NCBI GenBank assembly: GCA_015229095.1
Contig: JADGCE010000036.1
Location: forward strand, 1 to 19,837
From: Magnetococcales bacterium
GTDB taxonomy: Bacteria; Pseudomonadota; Magnetococcia; Magnetococcales; Magnetaquicoccaceae
Length of the DNA stretch: 19,837 bases
Direction of reading: 5' to 3'
The translations under genes were made by a program, and so were the position numbers. The notes beneath the pieces are model-generated. The model saw nothing but the letters and a program-made list of their open reading frames with translations, made no database searches and had not been told where the DNA came from. Position 1 is the first letter of the stretch, and each line of letters starts with the position of its first letter. Positions 8,504-14,855 of the stretch are shown here, one piece after another.

Positions 8504-9007
8504 TCAATGAAAGGTCAGTTCCTTGTGAATATCATCAAATCCGACCACCAGGAGTTGGCCAGGATGGATGGTCACGGGAGCGCTTTTGCTGAAATCGAAC
8601 CCCTCGCTCCGAACGCTGTCCCGCATCTTGATGGTCAATTGATGCTCCCCCGCAGGCAGAGGAAGTTTGCTGTAGATGAATACAGTCCCATCCCGATGCA
8701 ATCCGGGTGGTTTAAAGCTCTGCTGGATCGTGTGCTGATCGTCCAGGGTGATCTCGACGAGGACATCTGCTCTTTCTCTGGAACACTCCTGTGTACGGCG
8801 CATATTGGGTGGCAGGGCCAGCAACTGCTCCTGGGTGCGTTTTGTGCACGCCTCTTTGCGCTGCGAAGCATGTTTGAAAGCCAGCTTCATCTCACCCTGA
8901 CCCGGAGACAAATAGGTATAGGCAGGATGGGTGGAATAGACCAGAATGGTCAGACAGAACAAGGCGTAACAGATTCCCTGGAAAATCCAGCGCATGAAAT
9001 CAGGCAT
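8504..9007 (-). CDS. Membrane-anchored protein of unknown function, last gene of the respiratory cluster
   Basis: I do not recognise a family for this 167-residue protein. Its ATG overlaps the end of the cytochrome b fusion gene by 8 bp and is preceded by GGGAGG about 10 nt upstream. This indicates translational coupling and a role linked to that gene. Residues 5-25 form one hydrophobic helix, an uncleaved anchor or signal peptide. The rest looks extracytoplasmic: a basic segment with two Cys (54 and 75), then a beta-rich region with LPLPAGEHQLTIKMRD (115-130), a pattern seen in immunoglobulin-like or carbohydrate-binding sandwiches. There are no heme-binding CxxCH or ferredoxin motifs. The sNOR clusters of nitrifiers are described as norSY-senC-orf1, and this could correspond to orf1. 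I could not test that. Confidence 0.8.
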   Translation of the reverse strand: MPDFMRWIFQGICYALFCLTILVYSTHPAYTYLSPGQGEMKLAFKHASQRKEACTKRTQEQLLALPPNMRRTQECSRERADVLVEITLDDQHTIQQSFKPPGLHRDGTVFIYSKLPLPAGEHQLTIKMRDSVRSEGFDFSKSAPVTIHPGQLLVVGFDDIHKELTFH

Positions 9008-10532
9008 GGGGGAACCCCTCCCTTTTCTCCAGTTCATCACGAAACGAACGAACCCGTTCCAGCAATTCATGGGATTCTGCCTTGCCTCCCCAGAAGACGG
9101 TAATCCTCTCCCGTTCTGTACCGGCGAACAAATGGGGTTTCCGTTCCCCTCGCAGGCGGGCATTGACCCAGCGATTGCCAAAACGGTGGAAGCAATCACC
9201 CTCCCGACAACCCGCCACAACAACACCGGCGGCTCCCTTTTTGAGCGCAAAATCCAACAGGGAGGGTGGCAACATGCCGGAGCAGGGCACCATCAGGATG
9301 GCAACCCCCAACGTATCCAGAACACGAAAGTCCAAACCATTCTCGCAGCCATAAACAATGATTCGGGCCGCACCGGAAAGCGCAGACAATTTTTCCCTGG
9401 TCCGAGTTCTCAGCTCTTCTGCCCCATACCAGGGCATCTCGATACCGGATTTCAGAACCCCCTTGGAGACTCTGAATGGATTGGACGAAGCACAAGAACC
9501 GGTGCAAATACCGCAGGAGGTACACAGGGAATCTTCCATGCGGGACTCAAACTCAAACGTGCGACCATCACTGCGGCGTTGCATGGTAATGGCGCCATAA
9601 GGACAGTCCTGGGCACATTGACCACAACCGGAGCAGTGTTCCAGATTGACTTCGGCCCTCGGTTTTTCTCCGCGCGGCGGCAACCAGGGCAATATCAGGA
9701 GCAACAAGGTGGTCCCGCTGGCAATTCCCCAGGCCCAACCCGGTCCCACGAGATCCACCAGCGGGTAGATATTCAGATAGAACCAGTCCAGGTGGAGTAC
9801 GGTGGGCGACTGATTCAGTTGGGCGGGGCTGTGGCTGATGGCTGGTTTGAGCAGGGAGAGAATGGTCAGAGCCACCAGGCTGCCCCAGGCCAGGGGGCGC
9901 GGAGGGTAAAAATCAATCTGACTGATACGGCTGACATGGGTCCACAGCAAAAACACGAGCCCCACCGGCAGACCCAGCAGATGCAAAAAGGCCATCAGAG
10001 TAAAAAAGCGGTCGGTGATATTCCCTTCCAGAAAATTAAAAACCATGGACCCGGGAAGCATGGGAATCCAGTCGATCAGTTCCGCCGTGGTGATGGCCAC
10101 GTACTGGGCCAGCATGTCCCAAACCAGCCAATAACCAGAAATTCCCAACATGACAACGATCCAAAGTGTTGGTACACCGGTAAACCAGGAAAACCAGCGC
10201 ACTCCCCGGTAGCGATCACGGCAGAATTCCCGGAACATGTGGAGAAAAATGGTAATAATGGCCGCATCCGAAGCATAACGATGCAGACTGCGCATAAGAC
10301 CCGCCAACCACCATTGCTGAACAGTCATGTACTCCACGGAAGCGTAAGCCCCGGCCAGGTTGGTCTCAAAAAAGATAAAAACATAGATGCCGGAAACCAG
10401 TACGATCCAGAAAAAATAGAAAGTCAAAGAACCGAGATGATAGAATGGGTTAAGAGGATTGCCAAAAATTTTGTTAAACACCTGTTCAATGGCCAGAACA
10501 GCCCAATTGCCCGCATGTCGAATGATTTTCAC
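9000..10532 (-). CDS. Fusion: cytochrome b (b6-like) + two [4Fe-4S] motifs + MvhD/FlpD domain
   Basis: This 510-residue protein starts at GTG, with GGAG 10 nt upstream. Residues 35-230 form a cytochrome b N-terminal domain with paired heme-ligand histidines H84/H98 and H184/H199. The spacings of 14 and 15 match cytochrome b6 rather than mitochondrial cytochrome b. Further hydrophobic helices follow to about 285. Residues 300-347 hold two ferredoxin-type motifs, C300/C303/C306/C310 and C337/C340/C343/C347. Residues 390-460 resemble MvhD/FlpD, the hydrogenase delta or heterodisulfide-reductase-linked iron-sulfur subunit: VPCSGMLPPSLLDFALKKGA and VVAGCREGDCFHRFGN, with Cys 396, 417, 442 and 447. 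The likely role is electron transfer between the quinone pool and a soluble or membrane partner. It sits 59 bp after the SCO gene and overlaps the next gene by 8 bp. The partner and direction of electron flow are unknown. Confidence 0.9.
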   Translation of the reverse strand: MKIIRHAGNWAVLAIEQVFNKIFGNPLNPFYHLGSLTFYFFWIVLVSGIYVFIFFETNLAGAYASVEYMTVQQWWLAGLMRSLHRYASDAAIITIFLHMFREFCRDRYRGVRWFSWFTGVPTLWIVVMLGISGYWLVWDMLAQYVAITTAELIDWIPMLPGSMVFNFLEGNITDRFFTLMAFLHLLGLPVGLVFLLWTHVSRISQIDFYPPRPLAWGSLVALTILSLLKPAISHSPAQLNQSPTVLHLDWFYLNIYPLVDLVGPGWAWGIASGTTLLLLILPWLPPRGEKPRAEVNLEHCSGCGQCAQDCPYGAITMQRRSDGRTFEFESRMEDSLCTSCGICTGSCASSNPFRVSKGVLKSGIEMPWYGAEELRTRTREKLSALSGAARIIVYGCENGLDFRVLDTLGVAILMVPCSGMLPPSLLDFALKKGAAGVVVAGCREGDCFHRFGNRWVNARLRGERKPHLFAGTERERITVFWGGKAESHELLERVRSFRDELEKREGFPHA

Positions 10533-10591
10533 AAGCTATATACTCCATTGGGATCAAACAAAACCTGCATGGGCAGCGGCACTCGGTGACT

Positions 10592-11443
10592 CTAATATTT
10601 TCCGAGTTTTTTGGATCGCCTGACCTCTTTAAACAGTTGGTAGGAGACGGTGAAAATGATCAGTCCACCAATAAACATTCCAATAAAAAGGGAATAATCG
10701 AAGCGGTAACCGTCCTGCGTGGGATCGTAGGTGGTGCAGAAAAGCCGTACCCGCCGCACCACATTTTGCACGGCGGTCTCTCCGGTTGGCGGCCTTCCCA
10801 GAACCAGATCCTTCAATGGCTCAACCAGCAAGGGGGTACTGATGCTCTCGCCGTAGACCTGTCGGTAAATGATGCCATTGCCATCGACCACTGTCGCCTG
10901 CACCAGATGATCAAATCCCTTGGGAGAGGGGATGGCAAAAAAACCGACATTTTGCATAAGTTGCTTGAGTGTCTCGCGATCGCCGCTCAGAAAAAACCAA
11001 TGCTCATCCTTGTCCAGTCCCTGCTGGCGCGCAAAGGAGGCCATGGTCCCGGGATTATCGTTTTGCGTATCAAAGCCAATGGTAACCACATGAAAGCTGT
11101 TGCTCCCCAACGCCTCCCGCGCCTTTTCCACCACGCCGGCCAGGGAGCGGGTCGCCACGGAACAGGTACGGTAGCAACCGGTATAGATCAGGCTCAACAA
11201 CAGTGGCTTTCCGTTAAAATCATTCAGTTTTATCTGTTTTCCGCCACGGTCGCGCAGGGCATAAGCGGCCAGGGGACGCCCCAGGGATTGTTGACTGAGG
11301 CGCAGAGCCGCGTCGGCGTCAAACAACAACGGAGGCCCGGCAGGAGGATCTGCCCTGAGTTCCGCGCCGCCCCATGACAACAGAAGAAGAGCCAGGAAAA
11401 AAACCAAACAGGATGTGTCTCTGGGAAGGGCAGGCATACTCAT
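10592..11443 (-). CDS. SCO/SenC family copper chaperone with C-terminal membrane anchor
   Basis: This 283-residue protein has a thioredoxin fold that should deliver copper to the CuA or CuB site of the neighbouring enzyme. Residues 11-31 form a signal sequence. Copper ligands are visible as C90 and C94 in GCYRTC and H179 in FDHLVQATVVDG. After the SCO domain comes a segment with RLFCTTYDPTQDGYRFDY (233-250) and a hydrophobic helix at about 250-270 with a basic tail. The long C-terminus is typical of SCO proteins in clusters like this one and unlike the short E. coli or mitochondrial type. The ATG at 11443 shares one base with the TGA of the 74-codon gene upstream (TGATG), and no Shine-Dalgarno site is evident, so translation is probably coupled. 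An alternative ATG lies at 11437. Confidence 0.9.
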   Translation of the reverse strand: MSMPALPRDTSCLVFFLALLLLSWGGAELRADPPAGPPLLFDADAALRLSQQSLGRPLAAYALRDRGGKQIKLNDFNGKPLLLSLIYTGCYRTCSVATRSLAGVVEKAREALGSNSFHVVTIGFDTQNDNPGTMASFARQQGLDKDEHWFFLSGDRETLKQLMQNVGFFAIPSPKGFDHLVQATVVDGNGIIYRQVYGESISTPLLVEPLKDLVLGRPPTGETAVQNVVRRVRLFCTTYDPTQDGYRFDYSLFIGMFIGGLIIFTVSYQLFKEVRRSKKLGKY

Positions 11444-11667
11444 CAACGAAAAAACAGGCCGTCCAGCGATGTGGAGAGCGCCAGCGGACCCCATTGTACC
11501 AGGGATGCCCGCAAACTGCCCATGGCCACCATGACGACCGGATTGCGGAGCACTGGGATGCCACGGTAGAGAAAAAACCCGCCACCGAGCATGGCCCCCG
11601 GCACCCTCATGGCAACGCCGATACGCAGCTTGAAGAGGGTGAGAATGTGTTTTGCCCAGTTGACCAT
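11443..11667 (-). CDS. Small membrane protein (74 aa) between heme-copper subunit I and SCO
   Basis: Its reality is supported by the TGATG overlap with the SCO gene, an AGGA about 12 nt before its ATG, and its place inside a tight cluster. Two hydrophobic segments are visible (about 24-40 and 43-65). The N-terminal ILTLFKLRIGVAM (8-20) resembles the first loop and helix of UbiA/CtaB-type heme O synthases, which often sit between oxidase genes and sco. Those enzymes are near 290 residues, and their Asp-rich prenyl-diphosphate motifs are absent here. It could therefore be a shortened remnant of ctaB or an unrelated small assembly or accessory subunit. Confidence 0.6.
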   Translation of the reverse strand: MVNWAKHILTLFKLRIGVAMRVPGAMLGGGFFLYRGIPVLRNPVVMVAMGSLRASLVQWGPLALSTSLDGLFFR

Positions 11668-11720
11668 GTTGTTTGGCTATCCTGTGGAAACACCGAAAAA
11701 ATGAGCAATGTGCACACCTG

Positions 11721-11748
11721 CGGGGGCAGACCATCCGGTCTGCCCCCG
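11721..11748 (-). other. Perfect 12-bp stem-loop after heme-copper subunit I
   Basis: The sequence is a 12-bp perfect inverted repeat, starting CGGGGGCAGACC, around a 4-nt loop. It begins 10 bp after the stop codon of subunit I. The nearest T-run on the minus strand (TTTTTT near 11696-11701) is about 20 nt beyond the stem, so it is not a classical intrinsic terminator. An mRNA-stabilising or processing hairpin that sets the ratio of subunits to downstream assembly proteins is likely. Confidence 0.7.
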
Positions 11749-11757
11749 TGACGGGCT

Positions 11758-13491
11758 TTACGACATGGGCCAAAGCGACGAGAGATATTTGGCGTTGATA
11801 AAAAAGTAGACGACGAAGGTGGCCAGGAACACCAGTGCCAGCACAAAGGTTCCCTTGGCTCCATGCGCATCACTGTGACCAGAAGATTCAATGGGGGTGC
11901 GCCCCAATGGATCCGGCTTGTCGATGGTATAGCTGCTGGCAGCCATGGGAAAGCCGAAGCTGGAGAGCAAACTGGCTCCACTATCCAGTTTTTTCCCAAA
12001 CAGCAGTGTGCCCACAGCGATCAGGCAGAACAATGCACCACCGACAGAGGCAAGAATGGCGCCGATGACGGCCATCCCCAACAGGCTGACTGCGGTACCG
12101 GCAAATTGAAAGTGCAGAGTCGCCTCCGTAAAGTTGACATCCCAGTGCCGGCGTGGTACGCCCAAAGTCCCGGCACCCAACAGGAGCAGGATCATGATGG
12201 TCATGCCACCCGCAAAAATATAGGGCTGCCATTTGGCCAGGGAGGGCCAGATCAACTGGCGGCGGAAGATCACCGGCAGTAAAAAGTAGGTGATTGCCAT
12301 AAACGTCAGGGTCGTACCAACGGCCACCGTCGCATGGAAGTGGGCGGGGACAAAGATGGTATTGTGGACGATCAGGTTGATTTGTTCGGTACCCATGATC
12401 ACGCCGGTGATACCGCCGATGAAGCCGAAAATGATCATGGCCATGAACATGCCGGAAAAGACCGGATTATCCCAAGGGGCCTTGCGCAACCACTCGAAGA
12501 GACCGTTGGTGTAGCCCTTTTTGCGCTGTGCCACCTCGATACAACCCGGCACGGTCAAACCGTGTACCATGCTCGCCAGAACCGCCAGATACATGGCATA
12601 GCTGGTATTGAACACTTTCCAGGTTGAGCCGATGCCTGGATCAACCAGAATGTGATGGGCAGAAGCCAATTGCAGGAACAGGATATACAACAGAAAGGCT
12701 GTCCGGCTGACCTTTTCGGACATCGGTTTGGCGCCAAAAACGATCGCGGCCACGGCATACCAGATGGAAACGTGGGCGGCCACATTGATCTGTTGCGAGG
12801 AGTGACCCAAAGCCCACCAAATGACACGATACATGGCCGGGTCAATATGGGCGATCAACCCCATGGACCACAACAGGGTCGGAATCAGGATAACGGCACC
12901 AGAGGCGATCGTAAAAATGGCGATGATAGCCGCTGTCAAGGCACCAAAGGTGACCAGTGGAATGGAGCCATCGTAGGTTTTCTCTGCTTTGGCCACCACC
13001 AACGTTCCCAGGAAGATAAAGCAACCAATCAGTGCACCAACCGCGAACAGGATCAGGCCCAGATAGAAGGTCGGCTCTGCCTGCATGGGCACGTAAGAGG
13101 TGAACATCACCGTGGAATTGCCTCTAAGGATGGCCACAGAGGTCAGAAGGGAGCCGATCAACATGAGGAGAAACCCCAACCAGCCTATCCGAGGCGTTGC
13201 CGGACGGCACCGCAAAAGGGTCGAGGAGGCGAAATAGAGCACAGCCATCTCGAAAAAGATAACCCAGAAGATAAGGATGGCCGTTCCGTGAAAGGTCAAA
13301 GCCGTGTAGAAAGATTCCGCACTCAACAGGTGAATGCCGGGTGCGCGGGTGGCAGCCACCAAAAGACCGTACAGGCCGCCAACCAGAAGAAAAACCACAC
13401 CCAGTACGGCGTGAGCCTTCATCAGGGATTCGGCAGATTTGTGAAAATACAGGCCAGAATCTGGACACTGTCTGAACATCCTTGCAGCCAT
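11758..13491 (-). CDS. Heme-copper enzyme subunit I, family-B-like, active-site Tyr replaced (probable sNOR-type NO reductase)
   Basis: This 577-residue protein has about 13 hydrophobic helices and aligns by eye with Thermus ba3 oxidase subunit I. Metal ligands are present: H68 and H386 (low-spin heme), H384 (high-spin heme), and H230, H279, H280 (CuB). Landmarks are AHHILVDPGIGSTWK (278-292), KAPWDNPVF (337-345) and VHNTIFVPAHFH (375-386). The helix VI segment is WWALGHSSQQINV where ba3 has WWTGHPIVYFW. The residue four after H230 is Gln234, not the Tyr that is cross-linked to His in oxygen reductases. Nitrifier enzymes called sNOR are described as lacking this tyrosine while keeping a CuA subunit, so NO reduction is likely. 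A strong AAAGGAG precedes the ATG by 10 nt. The cytochrome oxidase label is the main alternative. Confidence 0.93.
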   Translation of the reverse strand: MAARMFRQCPDSGLYFHKSAESLMKAHAVLGVVFLLVGGLYGLLVAATRAPGIHLLSAESFYTALTFHGTAILIFWVIFFEMAVLYFASSTLLRCRPATPRIGWLGFLLMLIGSLLTSVAILRGNSTVMFTSYVPMQAEPTFYLGLILFAVGALIGCFIFLGTLVVAKAEKTYDGSIPLVTFGALTAAIIAIFTIASGAVILIPTLLWSMGLIAHIDPAMYRVIWWALGHSSQQINVAAHVSIWYAVAAIVFGAKPMSEKVSRTAFLLYILFLQLASAHHILVDPGIGSTWKVFNTSYAMYLAVLASMVHGLTVPGCIEVAQRKKGYTNGLFEWLRKAPWDNPVFSGMFMAMIIFGFIGGITGVIMGTEQINLIVHNTIFVPAHFHATVAVGTTLTFMAITYFLLPVIFRRQLIWPSLAKWQPYIFAGGMTIMILLLLGAGTLGVPRRHWDVNFTEATLHFQFAGTAVSLLGMAVIGAILASVGGALFCLIAVGTLLFGKKLDSGASLLSSFGFPMAASSYTIDKPDPLGRTPIESSGHSDAHGAKGTFVLALVFLATFVVYFFINAKYLSSLWPMS

Positions 13492-13514
13492 GAGTCTGTT
13501 CTCCTTTTTCAGGC

Positions 13515-14051
13515 CTATTTGACGATGATTTTACCCAACATGTTGTGATGCCCGATGCCGCAAAATTCATTGCAGACAACACCAAAATCACCCGTTTGAG
13601 TGGGTGTCAGCGTAACGACCGTCTCGTAGCCGGGCATGATTTGCAAATTCATGTTGGTGGGTTGAAGAGAAAAGCCATGTTGGTAGTCCAGGGAGGAGAT
13701 GTGAATACGATAACTCTGCCCTTTTTCCAGCTCCAGAATGGGCCACCAACTCCATAGACGTGCAACAAGGTAGACATCGCTTCCGGCGGGCGGAGCCACG
13801 ACAGGAATTTTTTCATCCGTTTCCGTGCGCACCGTATATTTGTTCACCATGGCCTGCGCTTTACCCTCAAAGGCCGCAGGCGTGGTTCTGTATGACTCAT
13901 TGGAGAGATTCTGTTTACCATAAATGTGCCAGTAGGGCATCCACAGGAAAAGAATCAAACACCACACCAGGGCAACCATCACCCATCTGGCCTCAATACT
14001 ATGGATAGGCTCTTTCCACCAAATGACCTGGGAAGGAGGCGTAATACTCAT
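13515..14051 (-). CDS. Heme-copper enzyme subunit II with complete CuA site
   Basis: This 178-residue protein has one membrane helix (about 23-41) followed by a periplasmic cupredoxin domain. The CuA ligands are all present: H125 in DYQHGF and the C160-x-E162-x-C164-x3-H168-x2-M171 motif CNEFCGIGHHNM. The aromatic RLWSWWP (98-104) is where electrons enter in this family. It is short, like ba3 subunit II, with a single helix. The electron donor should be a periplasmic c-type cytochrome or cupredoxin; none is encoded in this window. AAAAGGAG precedes the start, and 23 bp separate it from subunit I. It corresponds to norY of an sNOR cluster or to coxB/cbaB of a ba3-type oxidase. Confidence 0.94.
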   Translation of the reverse strand: MSITPPSQVIWWKEPIHSIEARWVMVALVWCLILFLWMPYWHIYGKQNLSNESYRTTPAAFEGKAQAMVNKYTVRTETDEKIPVVAPPAGSDVYLVARLWSWWPILELEKGQSYRIHISSLDYQHGFSLQPTNMNLQIMPGYETVVTLTPTQTGDFGVVCNEFCGIGHHNMLGKIIVK

Positions 14052-14075
14052 CGGTTCATTCTCCTTTTCGTTGGC

Positions 14076-14222
14076 CTATCGAGCGATGGGGATGCTGATG
14101 ATTTCCATAATACCCCAAATAATATAAAAAACCGTTGGGATTGCCACACCGAGAAAAAGCAACAAAAACGGGTTGTCCAAAATTTTTTGCATGGTGGGGA
14201 TCTCTTCATTCGTGTCTAACAT
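14076..14222 (-). CDS. 48-residue single-helix subunit, subunit IIa-like
   Basis: The short frame begins at an ATG with AAAGGAG 6 nt upstream (14235-14229), which is why the start 20 codons further up was rejected. The peptide has a short acidic N-terminus and a single helix (about residues 17-46, LLLFLGVAIPTVFYIIWGIME). Its position 24 bp before subunit II and its architecture match the tiny subunit IIa (CbaD) of ba3-type enzymes, which packs against subunits I and II. Homology is inferred from context, not from motifs. It is the first gene of the minus-strand cluster. Confidence 0.75.
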   Translation of the reverse strand: MLDTNEEIPTMQKILDNPFLLLFLGVAIPTVFYIIWGIMEIISIPIAR

Positions 14223-14359
14223 ATACCGCTCCTTTTGTCTTGCGTCAGAGTAGGAAAATGGGGAACCGATTTTTAAAGCCAATATGAGCGCACCTGCTTT
14301 GTCCAGAACGGTTTCCGCGAGTCGGATCCGGTTCTCGTTGCGTCCAGCGGGGGGGGGAT

Positions 14360-14383
14360 CCCCTATCCCCTATCCCCTATCCC
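14360..14383. repeat. Three tandem CCCCTAT heptamers
   Basis: Three perfect 7-bp units plus CCC lie directly after a run of nine G and GAT, about 140 bp upstream of the first respiratory gene. Seven is not a multiple of three, and the array lies in non-coding or doubtful coding sequence. Such tracts can vary in copy number by slippage. Confidence 0.8.
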
Positions 14384-14409
14384 AGCAGCAACCCGGAAAA
14401 CCGCCCGCT

Positions 14410-14547
14410 GTGAGAAAGGCAAGCTGCTTTGATTGTTGGGAAAACCCCTCTGCATCCGAATGCCTGGACGTGTGCAAAGGGCAGGGCAACTCCACCGAAC
14501 ACTGCATACTAGACCCATTTTTCTTTATTTCAATTGACTTCGGTTAA
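14410..14547 (+). CDS. Possible 45-residue Cys-rich peptide (mini-ORF A)
   Basis: A GTG-initiated frame in the spacer encodes a short peptide with cysteines at residues 6, 9, 18, 22 and 32, including ECLDVCKGQGNSTEHC. Only a weak GGAA precedes the start, and the frame is open further upstream to 14284 through the heptamer repeat. It is reported because its cysteine spacing equals that of mini-ORF B. I recognise no family. It may be chance. Confidence 0.25.
   Translation: MRKASCFDCWENPSASECLDVCKGQGNSTEHCILDPFFFISIDFG
14534..14547. promoter_or_regulatory. CRP/FNR-family-like box
   Basis: TTGAC-N4-GTTAA is one base away from a perfect TTGAC-N4-GTCAA palindrome and resembles boxes of the FNR/Dnr/NnrR family, which includes NO- and oxygen-responsive regulators. 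It lies about 310 bp upstream of the respiratory cluster start, far for direct activation, and 16 bp before a TACAAT hexamer that could be a plus-strand -10. The same bases also contain GACTT-N5-AAGTC, so its meaning is uncertain. Confidence 0.25.
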
Positions 14548-14732
14548 GTCGGCTGCACATTTTACAATTTTTCTGAACAATTTTTCTGCAAATGGTTCAT
14601 GGGAGAAGCACGACCGATGTTCCACCCTCCCCATTTATGAATCCCCCGGACAGGTGTATGCTTGCGTGAGAGTGTCATCTTGAGGTTCAATAATCAGTGG
14701 TTCACACAATCTGCAACAGGAGCAAAAACATC

Positions 14733-14855
14733 ATGGGCCTGTCAAACTGTCCCGGTTTGCATGGGAGGCTTGAAGGTCCAGGATGTCTGGGCCGTTGCGA
14801 GAATGAGGAGAATAAAGAATGGTTTTGCAGAGTGCTTCAGGCTTCGTTGTCCTGA
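14733..14855 (+). CDS. Possible 40-residue Cys-rich peptide upstream of the nucleoside transporter (mini-ORF B)
   Basis: An ATG with AGGAG 10 nt upstream (14718-14722) opens a 40-codon frame that ends 37 bp inside the transporter gene in another reading frame. Cysteines are at residues 6, 18, 22 and 32 (GCLGRCENEENKEWFC at 17-32). The good ribosome site suggests real translation. It could be a small metal- or thiol-binding protein or a leader peptide coupled to the transporter, whose own Shine-Dalgarno sequence lies inside this frame. No family is recognised. Confidence 0.35.
   Translation: MGLSNCPGLHGRLEGPGCLGRCENEENKEWFCRVLQASLS

Larger units (their letters stand above)
14223..14818. other. 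596-bp divergent spacer between the respiratory cluster and the nucleoside transporter
   Basis: This is the only long stretch without a firm gene. It must hold the promoter of the respiratory cluster and probably that of the transporter. It contains a run of nine G (14349-14357), three CCCCTAT repeats, a CRP/FNR-like half-palindrome (14534-14547), a TACAAT hexamer (14563-14568) and two possible Cys-rich mini-ORFs. I see no tRNA and no riboswitch fold that I recognise. Confidence 0.6.

Noticed and set aside
8994..10589. 531-codon open frame on the plus strand opposite the cytochrome b fusion
   Set aside because: The minus-strand protein has heme ligands, eight ferredoxin cysteines and an MvhD-like domain. 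The plus-strand product has none.
11444..11773. Upstream extension of the SCO frame to 11773
   Set aside because: It runs through the 74-codon gene and into subunit I, and lacks any signal before the real signal peptide.
14681..14691. TTGA-N3-TCAA palindrome as an FNR site
   Set aside because: FNR-type boxes need six bases between TTGA and TCAA. Here there are three.
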